From NCBI GenBank assembly GCA_018242625.1, contig JAFEBO010000006.1:405132-469131 (forward strand): a stretch of DNA of 64,000 nt, read 5' to 3'. The DNA is from Planctomycetota bacterium (GTDB taxonomy: Bacteria > Planctomycetota > Phycisphaerae > Phycisphaerales > UBA1924). Positions within the stretch are counted from its first letter, which is position 1, and every line of letters starts with the position of its first letter. The notes under the pieces were generated by a model. The model had not been told where the DNA came from. It searched no databases and worked only from the letters and a program-made list of their open reading frames with translations. A program made the translations under genes and the position numbers. Shown piece by piece: positions 25,299 through 34,100 of this stretch.

Positions 25299-26954
25299 AT
25301 GAGCATGAACGGGCCGGAGCGCGTCGAGGCGGCGAAAGGAAAAAGCGGGCATATAGCGACGAGTCTTCGGGCGCTCGGTGTTGCCGCGGCGATCGCGGCC
25401 CCTGCGCACGCGCAGACGCGCGTCGTTTACGTCGATAAGGCCGCCCCGGCGGGGGGCGACGGGAGCAGCTGGCACCGGGCGTTCAGGGATCTGCAGGAGG
25501 CGCTGCGAGCTCCGAGTGTCGAGAACGCGACGGTGGAGATCCGTATGGCTCAGGGCGTTTACACCCCGGATGAAAGCACGGGGGATCGCTCGCGCATCTT
25601 CAATTTCAACGCTGGCGCGTGTCTATCGAGTGCGGTGAGCCTTTCGCTGCTTGGCTCCTTCGCGGGAGTACAGGGCTTGGACCCGGACACGCGCGACTAC
25701 GTCTCGACGCGGACGGTGCTCTCGGGGGATTTGAACAACGACGACGGCCCGGGCAACCAGAACCGGAGCGATAATTCGTACTGCATCGCGATGGTCGGTG
25801 CAAAGGAAAAACTGATCATTGACGGCATCGCTGTGCGGGGAGCGGATACGGCGGGCGCTCCGCCGGGGTTCATCCAAGGCGGAGGCATGCTCGCGTGGAC
25901 GAGGGCGATCGGTACCGCCTCGAGCATTGAGGTCATACACTGCGTGTTCGAAGACAACCATGCTTCGAGTGCGGCCGCCGGAGGATTGAGCGCATCGTCC
26001 GGTTGGGTTCGGATACTTGCCTGCGATTTCATGGAGAACTCGATCCAGGTGGACGGCCAGGGCGGTGGCTTGGCGTGCTGGGGTCCCGGGGTCGTTGACA
26101 ACTGCCGCTTTGTCTCGAACCGCGCGCCCTTCGGGGGCGGTCTCGCAACAGATACCGGAAACGGCGTTGATGTCTTTCAGTGCGCGTTCCTGGAAAACGA
26201 GGCAGAATTTGATGGCGGCGCGGTCTTCGGCCCGGGGCGATTCGCCAGCAGCCTCTTCGCCGGCAACAAGGCGGGGATTTCGGGAGGCGGGATGGCCTCG
26301 ACCGTTTGGTGCTGGATCGAGAGCTGCACGATTGCGGACAATGTCGCTTCGACTGGCGGCGGAATTTCTTCGGTGTACGGCTGGGTGGATATCCGAAGCT
26401 CGATTGTCTGGGGGAATCAGCAGGCCCATGGCGAACCGGCGATCGGTCTCTTCAGCAACCGGCATCACGGGGAGATTTCTCGGAGTGTGGTGGAGGGCGG
26501 GCCGGATTCAATCGAGTCGACAGGGGTTCCATTTGCAGTCGGAGAGGGCGTGATCGGACAGGATCCGCGCTTCATTCGCGCCGCTTCGGGCGGCAGCCCG
26601 AGGGATAACTGGAACTATCGCCTCCGCCCGGGATCGGCCGCCATCAGCGCGGGAGGAGACGGGGTAAATCTTGATCTTGACGGTCTGACGTACGTGTATT
26701 ACTCCGGAGCCCCAAAGCCGGATGCGGGTTGCTATTTCACGACTTCCGCGGAATGCAAAGGTGATCTGAAAGATGACGGGCTGCGCCAGGTGGACGATGC
26801 GGACTTCACCGAGTTTGTGAAGGCGTACGAGCTTTCTGTTTCGCCACCTGCGAATCCGCAAGTCGACCTCAACCGCGACGGCCTCGTAGATGACGCGGAC
26901 TTTTCTATCTTCGCTCAGGCATACGACAGCATGCTCTGCCCGCCGTTGTATTAG
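25299..26954 (+). CDS. Secreted parallel beta-helix protein with dockerin-like tail (copy 1)
   Basis: A 551-residue protein starting at ATG 25299 behind TTGGAG, with a signal peptide cut near AHAQ. It begins with VVYVDKAAPAGGDGSSW, typical of pectate-lyase-like/right-handed beta-helix proteins. Repeated GGGL, GGGM and GGAV turns then alternate with 'CxFxxNxA' coils (about 210-400). 'DPRFIRAAS...WNYRLRPGSAAI' closes the helix. The C-terminus carries two dockerin-like motifs, but the first lacks its trailing Cys and the link is SPPANP. Binding or cleavage of a polysaccharide is possible; no catalytic set can be assigned. Confidence 0.8.
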   Translation: MSMNGPERVEAAKGKSGHIATSLRALGVAAAIAAPAHAQTRVVYVDKAAPAGGDGSSWHRAFRDLQEALRAPSVENATVEIRMAQGVYTPDESTGDRSRIFNFNAGACLSSAVSLSLLGSFAGVQGLDPDTRDYVSTRTVLSGDLNNDDGPGNQNRSDNSYCIAMVGAKEKLIIDGIAVRGADTAGAPPGFIQGGGMLAWTRAIGTASSIEVIHCVFEDNHASSAAAGGLSASSGWVRILACDFMENSIQVDGQGGGLACWGPGVVDNCRFVSNRAPFGGGLATDTGNGVDVFQCAFLENEAEFDGGAVFGPGRFASSLFAGNKAGISGGGMASTVWCWIESCTIADNVASTGGGISSVYGWVDIRSSIVWGNQQAHGEPAIGLFSNRHHGEISRSVVEGGPDSIESTGVPFAVGEGVIGQDPRFIRAASGGSPRDNWNYRLRPGSAAISAGGDGVNLDLDGLTYVYYSGAPKPDAGCYFTTSAECKGDLKDDGLRQVDDADFTEFVKAYELSVSPPANPQVDLNRDGLVDDADFSIFAQAYDSMLCPPLY

Positions 26955-27047
26955 TGCGCAACGCGACTCTGGTGCCTGCCGATCGCCGCCGATTTGTGTC
27001 GCCGCCTATTCAAATCGCCCGATGCTTCCCGCCTCCAGGAGGTTCTC

Positions 27048-28667
27048 TTGCGCGGATCAACCAACGGCCGTCTTCACACAAGTCTGGCCGCATTGGGCGT
27101 CGCCGCCACGCTCGCATCCGCAACTGCTGGCGCAGGCGACACCCCGCTTGTTCTGTATGTCGACAAGACCGCACCCGCCGGCGGCGATGGCACCACGTGG
27201 CAGAAGGCCTTTAACGATCTGCAGACCGCAATCCAGTCCGTCGAACGGAATTACTCAATCGATCGCTCGCACATCGAGTACCGCGTCGCCCAGGGCACCT
27301 ACACGCCCGACCAGGGCACCAAGAACCGCAATATGCGGTTCAGCATGGACGGTGTCGGGAGCGCGATGACCCTTTCGCTGATCGGCTCCTTCGCCGGCCT
27401 CCAGGGCGCCAATCCGGACAAGCAGGATTACGTCTCAACCCGCACCATCCTCTCGGGCGACATCAACGGCGACGACGGCCCGAACTTCACCAATCGCGCA
27501 GACAATTCCTTCAGCATCGCGATCCTGAGCGCGCGAAGCTCGATCACCATCGACGGAATTACCGTGCGCGGCGCCGACTCGACGGGCGGCGGTTACTACT
27601 ACGCGATTCAGGCCCTCGCGACCGACTACTTCAACGGCCCACCGACAACGACTCTGACCGTCTCGAATAGTGATTTCGAGGACAACCGCAGCCCGAACGG
27701 GAGCGCCGGTGGACTGACCGCCATGGGCGATCTTGTTTACATATCCCGCTGCCGTTTTCGCGGGAACGTCTCGATCGGCGGAGGAAGCGGCGGGCTCATA
27801 ACCCTCACCACTGATCCGATGTCCCTTGTCGAGGACTGCCTCTTCGAGTCGAATTCGTGCACCGGATACGGCGGCGGAATGAAATCGGAAGGTCCTTCAA
27901 GGGTCGAACGCTGCATCTTCGTGAACAACTCCGCCGGCACCGGCGGCGGCCTTGCCGGCACATTTGCCGTCCGTGCGTCGCTCTTTGTCCGCAACACTGC
28001 CAAGAGTTACGGCGGTGCGATCAACGGCGATCACAATTGCCTCATCCGCAGTTGCACGATCGCGAACAACACGTCCAAGTACGGCGCGATCGACATCTCC
28101 GATGGCACCATTGTCTCCAGCTCGATCATCTGGGGCAACACCATGACCGGCGCCGCGCAAGCCCTCTGGGTAAGCAATGGCTTGGCGACGTCCACCGTCG
28201 ATCACTGCACAATCCAGAACGGTGCCGCGGGCATCTTCACGTCCGGCCTGCCCACTGTCGTTGGCGCCGGCATCAAGAGCACCGACCCGCGGTTTATCCG
28301 TCCCGCTCTTCCGGCTGATCCTGCTGCGGGCTGGCAAAGCTGGAATTACCGGCTCAAAGCCGGCTCTCCCGCCATCGGTGCCGGCGGCGATCTCGTCGAT
28401 TTCGATCTTGACGGCAATCTGTACTCCCCTTCTCTCGGCCCGCCCGACGCCGGCGCGTACTTCATCACCTCGACAGTCTGCGCCGGCAATCTCTCCCACA
28501 CCGACAGCGTTGTGAACGACGACGATTTTGTGATCTTTCTGCGAGCGTACAGGCTGATGGTCTCCCCGCCCGCCGACCCCGCCGCCGACTTGAATCACGA
28601 CGGCCTTGTCAACGACGCCGACTTTTCGATCTTTGCGGCGGCGTACGACCGGCTCATCTGCCCCTGA
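27048..28667 (+). CDS. Secreted parallel beta-helix protein with dockerin-like tail (copy 2)
   Basis: A 539-residue paralogue of the preceding gene: VLYVDKTAPAGGDGTTW, LSLIGSFAGLQGANPD and DYVSTRTILSGD line up with the first copy along the whole length. I start it at TTG 27048 because a perfect AGGAGG lies at 27037-27042, 5 nt upstream, and the resulting N-terminus (MRGSTNGRLHTSLAALGVAATLAS) is a plausible signal peptide. The frame upstream of it lacks one. It ends in the same variant dockerin-like tail (SPPADP link). Tandem duplication is clear. Confidence 0.8.
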   Translation: MRGSTNGRLHTSLAALGVAATLASATAGAGDTPLVLYVDKTAPAGGDGTTWQKAFNDLQTAIQSVERNYSIDRSHIEYRVAQGTYTPDQGTKNRNMRFSMDGVGSAMTLSLIGSFAGLQGANPDKQDYVSTRTILSGDINGDDGPNFTNRADNSFSIAILSARSSITIDGITVRGADSTGGGYYYAIQALATDYFNGPPTTTLTVSNSDFEDNRSPNGSAGGLTAMGDLVYISRCRFRGNVSIGGGSGGLITLTTDPMSLVEDCLFESNSCTGYGGGMKSEGPSRVERCIFVNNSAGTGGGLAGTFAVRASLFVRNTAKSYGGAINGDHNCLIRSCTIANNTSKYGAIDISDGTIVSSSIIWGNTMTGAAQALWVSNGLATSTVDHCTIQNGAAGIFTSGLPTVVGAGIKSTDPRFIRPALPADPAAGWQSWNYRLKAGSPAIGAGGDLVDFDLDGNLYSPSLGPPDAGAYFITSTVCAGNLSHTDSVVNDDDFVIFLRAYRLMVSPPADPAADLNHDGLVNDADFSIFAAAYDRLICP

Positions 28668-28674
28668 TTCACCG

Positions 28675-28962
28675 ATGGCCATGATCCAGCAGCAAGGCGA
28701 CGACTGCCTGCTCCTCCTGAAGGTGGTACCGGGGAGCTCGCGCGACGCGGTCGCGGGTGTTCTGGGAGATCGGCTGAAGATCAAGGTTGCCGCCGCACCC
28801 GAAGCGGGCAGAGCGAATGCGGCTGTCTGCGAGCTTCTCGCCCGTGCGCTCGGGATCAGGCCGCGCGATATCTCGGTCGAGGCCGGCGCCACTTCGCCGG
28901 AGAAAACGGTCCGCGTCCGGGGGCTTACGGCTGGGCAGTTGCGGGCGGCTCTCGATCTTTAA
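28675..28962 (+). CDS. DUF167/YggU-family protein
   Basis: A 95-residue protein of the YggU/UPF0235 family: LLLKVVPGSSRDAVAGVLGDRLKIKVAAAPEAG, then GRANAAVCELLA, the family's most conserved part. It is a small cytosolic protein of unestablished function. The ATG lies 7 nt after the stop of the beta-helix gene without a clear Shine-Dalgarno, so translational coupling is possible. Confidence 0.9.
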   Translation: MAMIQQQGDDCLLLLKVVPGSSRDAVAGVLGDRLKIKVAAAPEAGRANAAVCELLARALGIRPRDISVEAGATSPEKTVRVRGLTAGQLRAALDL

Positions 28963-28990
28963 GAATGTGGGCCGCCGGTCGCAGCGGCGC

Positions 28991-29018
28991 TTGCGGTCGT
29001 GCGCGAATCTCCTAGACT
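28991..29018 (+). promoter_or_regulatory. Putative purE promoter
   Basis: TTGCGG (28991-28996) and TAGACT (29013-29018) are separated by 16 bp. The -10 box ends 9 nt before the ATG at 29028, so the leader would be 2-3 nt. Confidence 0.45.
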
Positions 29019-29027
29019 CGTGCCTCG

Positions 29028-29564
29028 ATGGCCAAACGCAGCAATAGCGCCCCGCTTGTCGGCATCATCATGGGCTCAAGGAGCGACCTTGAAACGATGC
29101 GGCACGCCGCCGACGTGCTCGATGAGCTGAAAATCCCGTACGAGATTCTCGTGGTTTCCGCCCACCGCACGCCCGATTGGCTTTTCACCTATGCGCAGGG
29201 TGCTCAATCCCGCGGGCTGAAAGTGATCATCGCCGGGGCCGGCGGCGCGGCGCATCTTCCGGGCATGGCCGCCAGCAAGACCGTGCTCCCGGTCCTGGGA
29301 GTGCCGGTTGAGAGTCGTGCGCTGAAGGGCCTTGATTCACTCCTCTCTATCGCGCAGATGCCCGCGGGAATCCCCGTCGGAACTCTTGCGATAGGTAAAG
29401 CGGGCGCCGCGAACGCGGGCCTGCTCGCCGCCGCGATCCTCGCCACGGGCGACAAGGCGCTGAGCGGCCGGCTGGCGGCGAAGAGGTCGAAACAGACAAA
29501 GTCTGTTCTGAAGGACAGGCAACTCAAGGATCAACTCCGCAGTCTCCGGCGCAAGGAGCCCTGA
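29028..29564 (+). CDS. purE: N5-carboxyaminoimidazole ribonucleotide mutase
   Basis: PurE moves the carboxyl group of N5-CAIR to form CAIR in purine synthesis, taking its substrate from PurK, encoded 37 bp downstream. The 178-residue product shows the class I signatures [24 protein letters not shown] with the catalytic His, and [12 protein letters not shown] Lys/Arg-rich tail of about 25 residues extends beyond the usual end. The purE-purK pair indicates the bacterial two-step route. Confidence 0.96.
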   Translation: MAKRSNSAPLVGIIMGSRSDLETMRHAADVLDELKIPYEILVVSAHRTPDWLFTYAQGAQSRGLKVIIAGAGGAAHLPGMAASKTVLPVLGVPVESRALKGLDSLLSIAQMPAGIPVGTLAIGKAGAANAGLLAAAILATGDKALSGRLAAKRSKQTKSVLKDRQLKDQLRSLRRKEP

Positions 29565-29601
29565 TCGGGCCCGGCGCACTGTCCGATTTTTCGGGTGAAG
29601 C

Positions 29602-30753
29602 ATGCTCATAGGTGTCCTGGGCGCAGGCCAACTCGGGATGATGCTGGCGCAGGCGGGCAAGCCGCTCGGCATGCGCTTTCGCTTTCTGGACCCGGCACCG
29701 GATTCTCCTGCCGCCTCGTGCGGCGAGCACGTCATAGCCCCTTATCAGGACGCGGGCGCCCTTGCCGCATTCTCGCGAGGGCTGAACTTTGCGACCTGGG
29801 AGTTCGAGAACGTGCCGTGCGAAGCGGTCCGGCGCCTCGCCGATCGTGTTCCGGTCCGCCCCTCGGTCGGCCTGCTCGAACTCGCCCAGGACCGCCTTCT
29901 GGAAAAGCGGGCATTCGCCGAAGTGGGCCTGCGCACCGCCCGCCACCTGCCGATCTCTTCGCGCCTCGACCTGCGCGAAGCACTCCGCGAGATCGGCGTT
30001 CCGAGCATCCTCAAGACGCGACGGATGGGCTACGACGGCAAGGGGCAGTTTTTCCTCCGGGCAATGGAAGACGCGGACCGGGCCTGGAGTGAACTTGGCG
30101 AGGGCAGGCAGGAGCCCGAGCTCATCCTTGAGGGCTTCGTGGAGTTTGAGCGCGAGGTCTCGCTCATCGCCTGCCGCGGCGTGCGCGGAACCGCGGGCGA
30201 AAAAAACGCCATCGTGTTCTATTCCATGCCGACCAACACCCACCGGGCGGGGATTCTGCGTGTCTCAAGGGTGGGGGCCGGGGCCGAAGTCCCCGCGGAT
30301 CTGGAGGCGGCCGCCCGTTCCGCGATGACCAGCCTTCTTGAGGCGTTTGACTACATCGGCGTGCTCGCGATCGAGTTTTTTGTGGTCAACGGCCTGAGCG
30401 GCCGTGTGCTCGTGGCCAATGAAATGGCTCCACGCGTGCACAACAGCGGGCACTGGTCGATCGAGGGCTGCAAGGCGAGCCAGTTCGAGAATCACTGCCG
30501 GGCCGTGGCAGGCATGGATTTGGCCTCCCCTTCCATGATGGCCCCCGCCGCGGCAATGGTGAACATCGTGGGGCAGGAGCCCGACGCCGCAGAGCTCAAA
30601 CGCATACCCGGGGCGACAGTCCATATGTACGGCAAGGCCCCCAGGGCCGGCCGCAAGCTGGGTCATGTGACGATTGTGGGCGAGGCGGAAGAGGTGGACG
30701 AGGGCGTTCGGCTGGCCACGCGCCTGGCGGGCATGCGTCCGGATCGAGTTTGA
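29602..30753 (+). CDS. purK: N5-carboxyaminoimidazole ribonucleotide synthase
   Basis: An ATP-grasp ligase that makes N5-CAIR from AIR, bicarbonate and ATP. The 383-residue product starts with the family's pre-ATP-grasp domain (IGVLGAGQLGMMLA). It continues with LKTRRMGYDGKGQF for nucleotide binding, EGFVEFEREVSLI and NEMAPRVHNSGHW, all classical PurK motifs. GGGTGAAG precedes the ATG. It is probably co-transcribed with purE. Confidence 0.96.
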   Translation: MLIGVLGAGQLGMMLAQAGKPLGMRFRFLDPAPDSPAASCGEHVIAPYQDAGALAAFSRGLNFATWEFENVPCEAVRRLADRVPVRPSVGLLELAQDRLLEKRAFAEVGLRTARHLPISSRLDLREALREIGVPSILKTRRMGYDGKGQFFLRAMEDADRAWSELGEGRQEPELILEGFVEFEREVSLIACRGVRGTAGEKNAIVFYSMPTNTHRAGILRVSRVGAGAEVPADLEAAARSAMTSLLEAFDYIGVLAIEFFVVNGLSGRVLVANEMAPRVHNSGHWSIEGCKASQFENHCRAVAGMDLASPSMMAPAAAMVNIVGQEPDAAELKRIPGATVHMYGKAPRAGRKLGHVTIVGEAEEVDEGVRLATRLAGMRPDRV

Positions 30754-30871
30754 TGCGTATTTCTACCCGGACTTGCCCGGCACGAGCCGAAAAACCACAG
30801 AACTAGACTGTTGCTTACCCGGTATAAACCGGAAACCGCCGGCTGCCCGCCGGACACGGAAAGGAACCCTG

Positions 30872-33118
30872 ATGCTTCGGATTCGCGAGCGCGCCTGGAC
30901 TGGAACCCTGTCGGTCGTTCTTCTTGCCGGGGTTGCCGGTATGCCCATATCGGCCGTGGCTAGCGGCGGGGGTAGTGGGGGTAGTGGAGGCAGTGGGGGG
31001 AATGGCGGGACAGCGACCGAGCAGCTCAAGGACGAGCTGCGGGCGATGGTTCAGTCCGCCCGCGACAAGGTCTTCCCGGCTCTGGTCAACATCTCCGTCG
31101 TCACGACCAGCTTTGAGGGCGGCGAGGAATCCAAGGGTGGCGCGACCGGCAGCGGAACGATTATCAGCAAAGAAGGTCACATCCTGACCAATCAGCACGT
31201 CGTCAACGACGGCAAGAAGTTCAAGGTCACGCTTGCCGATCGCACCATCGTCCCCGCCAGGCTCATCGGCGAAGACCCGCTCACCGACCTGGCAATCCTC
31301 CAGATCGATGTCAAGGACCTGCCGCCGGGCACGAAGCTCGCAGTCGCCGAGTTTGGCGATTCGGACAAGCTGGCCATCGGCGACACGGTGATGGCGATGG
31401 GTTCGCCCTTCGCGCTTTCCCGCAGCGTCACGCTGGGGATCGTCTCCAATACCGAGCGGGTTTTCACCAGCGGATTCCTCCGGGAGGAATTCGAGGAGAT
31501 GCAGGGCGAAGCGGGAACAACGGGCACATTCACCCGCTGGATCCAGCACGACGCGGCCATCAACCCCGGCAATTCCGGCGGCCCGCTCGTCAATCTCGAG
31601 GGCAAGGTCGTCGGCGTGAACACGCTGGGCGGCAGCAACATGGGCTTCGCCAGCCCGGGCAACCTCGCCCGCCAGGTCGCCGACGCGATCATCAGGGACA
31701 ACGAAGTCATCCGTTCGTGGATCGGCGCGAGTTTCAAGAACATCCGCGACACCGGATTCGACAACGGCGTGCTCATCAATTCGGTGATTGATGATTCGCC
31801 CGCGTACGAAGCAGGCCTGCGAGCCGGCGACCGGATCGTCGAAATCGACGGCAATCCCATCACGATTCGCTTCGTCGAAGAAGTGCCGCCGCTGATCAAG
31901 AGCTTTGCCGACCGGCCGGTGGGCAGTCAGGTCAAGGTGGCCTATGTGCGCAACGGCGAGAAGAAAGAAGCGACTGTTACAACCAAAAAACTGCTGCGCG
32001 AGCGGGGCGATCGGGCCGCTCTTCGGCTCTGGGGTGTCACGATCGCCGAGATCACCGAGAAGCTCGCCGAGGATCTTCATCTGACCAATCGCGACGGCGT
32101 TTTCGTCACGGGTGTTAAGGGTGGCAGCCCGGGCGAACTGGCCGAACCCTCCCTGATGGGCGGCGACATCATCAAGACCATCGGCGGCAAGCAGGTTAAG
32201 ACCGTGCATGATGCCATCGAGGCGTACAAGTCCGTGATGAGCCCCGAGAAGAAAGAGGGCGAATCGAGCGCCGAGACCGCCGCGAAGATCCCCGAATTCC
32301 TGCTCATCGAATTCGATCGCAAGGGCAAGAGCCAGGCGACACTGATCAAGCCCCGGCCCGAAAAGAAGGAAGATCCGCCGCGCGAACTGGCCAAGGCCTG
32401 GCTCGGCGTGGCGACGCAGCCCGTGCTCCGCGACCTGGCGAGGGAGATGGGCCACGAAGGCCAGACCGGATACAGGATCACCCGCATCTATCCCGGCACG
32501 CTTGCAGAAAAGAGCGGCCTCAAGGTGGGCGACGTGATCATCGCGATCGACAGCGACAAGACGTCCGTCAAGGGAATGCAGGATGCCGGGGCGCTCCAGC
32601 GCAAGATCCGCACGCTCAAGGTGGATGGCGAAGTCAACGTGAAAGTGCTCCGGCGCGGCAGCGACGGCAAGGTCGCGCCTGAAGATATCAAGGTCACTCT
32701 CGAACGCACGCGGCTTTCGCCGGAAGAGTCGCGTCGCGACAGCAACAAGGACTTCGAAGTGACCGTCCGCGAACTGACATTCTTCGATCGCGACGACAAC
32801 CGCTGGGAAGAAACCGTGCAGGGCGTCATCGTCGCCGGCGCCGAGCCCCTCGGCTGGGCCGGGGCCGCGGGAGTGCGCTCCGGAGATCTCATCCAGCGCA
32901 TCAGCGTTCCCAGCGATGCGACCGGTGCGGAGAAGTGGAGCGAGGTCATCACCGACCTGGACAGCTACCGCAAGGTCATGGAACGCCTCGCCAAGGAACA
33001 GCCCGCTCGGGTCACCATGGGAATACTCCGCGACAACCGGGCTTTGTACCGGTATCTCGAGCCCGAATGGAAACCCACGGTCCAGTCCGACGGCTCCAAG
33101 GAATCGCCGGCCAAGTAA
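30872..33118 (+). CDS. HtrA/Deg-type periplasmic serine protease with four PDZ domains
   Basis: A 748-residue exported protease for envelope protein quality control. The signal peptide (about 1-30) is followed by a Gly/Ser linker (about 31-46). The trypsin-like domain has the full triad His109 (LTNQHVV), Asp139 (PLTDLAIL) and Ser235 (NPGNSGGPL). I see four PDZ-like units, at about 288-370, 375-460, 500-600 and 620-720; two is the usual number, so this is a long form. AAAGGA precedes the ATG at 30872. An inactive relative follows 78 bp downstream. Confidence 0.92.
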   Translation: MLRIRERAWTGTLSVVLLAGVAGMPISAVASGGGSGGSGGSGGNGGTATEQLKDELRAMVQSARDKVFPALVNISVVTTSFEGGEESKGGATGSGTIISKEGHILTNQHVVNDGKKFKVTLADRTIVPARLIGEDPLTDLAILQIDVKDLPPGTKLAVAEFGDSDKLAIGDTVMAMGSPFALSRSVTLGIVSNTERVFTSGFLREEFEEMQGEAGTTGTFTRWIQHDAAINPGNSGGPLVNLEGKVVGVNTLGGSNMGFASPGNLARQVADAIIRDNEVIRSWIGASFKNIRDTGFDNGVLINSVIDDSPAYEAGLRAGDRIVEIDGNPITIRFVEEVPPLIKSFADRPVGSQVKVAYVRNGEKKEATVTTKKLLRERGDRAALRLWGVTIAEITEKLAEDLHLTNRDGVFVTGVKGGSPGELAEPSLMGGDIIKTIGGKQVKTVHDAIEAYKSVMSPEKKEGESSAETAAKIPEFLLIEFDRKGKSQATLIKPRPEKKEDPPRELAKAWLGVATQPVLRDLAREMGHEGQTGYRITRIYPGTLAEKSGLKVGDVIIAIDSDKTSVKGMQDAGALQRKIRTLKVDGEVNVKVLRRGSDGKVAPEDIKVTLERTRLSPEESRRDSNKDFEVTVRELTFFDRDDNRWEETVQGVIVAGAEPLGWAGAAGVRSGDLIQRISVPSDATGAEKWSEVITDLDSYRKVMERLAKEQPARVTMGILRDNRALYRYLEPEWKPTVQSDGSKESPAK

Positions 33119-33196
33119 AGCTTCCTCGCCCCCTGGGCTTACTATTGAACTCGCACCCGCCACCGTATCAGCGGACGGCGCCTATTGGAGTCTCGC

Positions 33197-34051
33197 ATGC
33201 TCGGTTCTTTCTCAAGCGTCCGCACCCTCTTCGCCTCCTTCGCAATCCTCGCGGTCTCGGCCGCCTCGGTCGCCCGGGCTGGTGTCGATCCTGTCTTCAC
33301 CAAGCTCGTCGAGGCCAGGAGCCCCGCGATCGTCACCATCAAGTTTGTGCTCAAGATCAGCATGGGCGGGAGCGACGAAGAGCGCGAAACCGAGATCGCC
33401 GGCGTCATGATCGATGAGGGCGGCATGGTCATGGCCAGCAACCTTCAACTCGGCGGCGTCTCCGAGGCGATGCGTTCCTTCATGTCCGCCGGCATGAGCA
33501 TGACCCCCAAGGACATCAAGGTCCTCGTCGGCGAAGACACCGAGGGTGTCGAGGCCAAGCTTGTTGCCCGCGACAGCGAGCTCGATCTCGCCTGGGTGCA
33601 GATCACCAAGAAGCCCGAAAAGCCCTACGCCGCGGTCGATTTCTCCGCCGGCGGCAAGGCCACGCAGGGACAAACCCTTTACAGCCTCGAGCGCCTCGGC
33701 AAGTTCTTCGATCGCACCCCGACTGTGAACAGCTTCGAGGTCGGCGCGGTTGTTGCCAAGCCCCGCCGCCTGTTCGTCCCCAGCGAACGCCTCGGCGCTG
33801 CCCTGGGAACTCCGATCTTTTCCGGTGAAATGACCCCGGTCGGCGTTACCGTGCTTCAGCTCCCGAGCAAGGAAGAACTCGAAGCCGAGCAGGGCATGAT
33901 GGGCGCGAGCCGCGGCGTGGGCGAAGTCATCCTGCCCGCCGAGGATGTTGCCAGCGCGATCAAGAAGGCCAAGGAAGCCGCCGCGAGCGGCAAGCCCGTG
34001 GATGAGCCCGCGCCGGCTCCCGCCGCCGAAGAGAAGAAGGAAGGTAAGTAA
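33197..34051 (+). CDS. Inactive HtrA-like pseudoprotease
   Basis: A 284-residue exported protein with a signal peptide cut near ARAG. It follows the protease domain of the upstream HtrA: EIAGVMIDEGGMVMASNLQL against GTIISKEGHILTNQHVV, LVARDSELDLAWVQI against LIGEDPLTDLAILQI, and LGAALGTPIF against GNSGGPLV. Only the Asp survives (Asp130); His is replaced by Leu83 and Ser by Leu203. No PDZ domain is present, and the tail is Pro/Ala/Lys-rich. A regulatory partner or substrate adaptor of the active protease is plausible. TTGGAG precedes the ATG at 33197. Confidence 0.8.
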   Translation: MLGSFSSVRTLFASFAILAVSAASVARAGVDPVFTKLVEARSPAIVTIKFVLKISMGGSDEERETEIAGVMIDEGGMVMASNLQLGGVSEAMRSFMSAGMSMTPKDIKVLVGEDTEGVEAKLVARDSELDLAWVQITKKPEKPYAAVDFSAGGKATQGQTLYSLERLGKFFDRTPTVNSFEVGAVVAKPRRLFVPSERLGAALGTPIFSGEMTPVGVTVLQLPSKEELEAEQGMMGASRGVGEVILPAEDVASAIKKAKEAAASGKPVDEPAPAPAAEEKKEGK

Positions 34052-34072
34052 ATTTCCCTTCGATCCGACCCC

Positions 34073-34100
34073 AAAGGGCCCGCATAAGCGGGCCTTTTTT
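34073..34100. terminator. Rho-independent terminator
   Basis: A 7-bp GC stem (GGCCCGC with GCGGGCC) with loop ATAA is followed by TTTTTT and preceded by AAA. It ends the htrA pair. The T run meets the stop of the convergent epimerase gene at 34100. Confidence 0.85.

Noticed and set aside
30962-31013. GGTAGTGG-type DNA repeat as a repeat element
   Set aside because: It encodes the Gly/Ser linker after the HtrA signal peptide and needs no other explanation.
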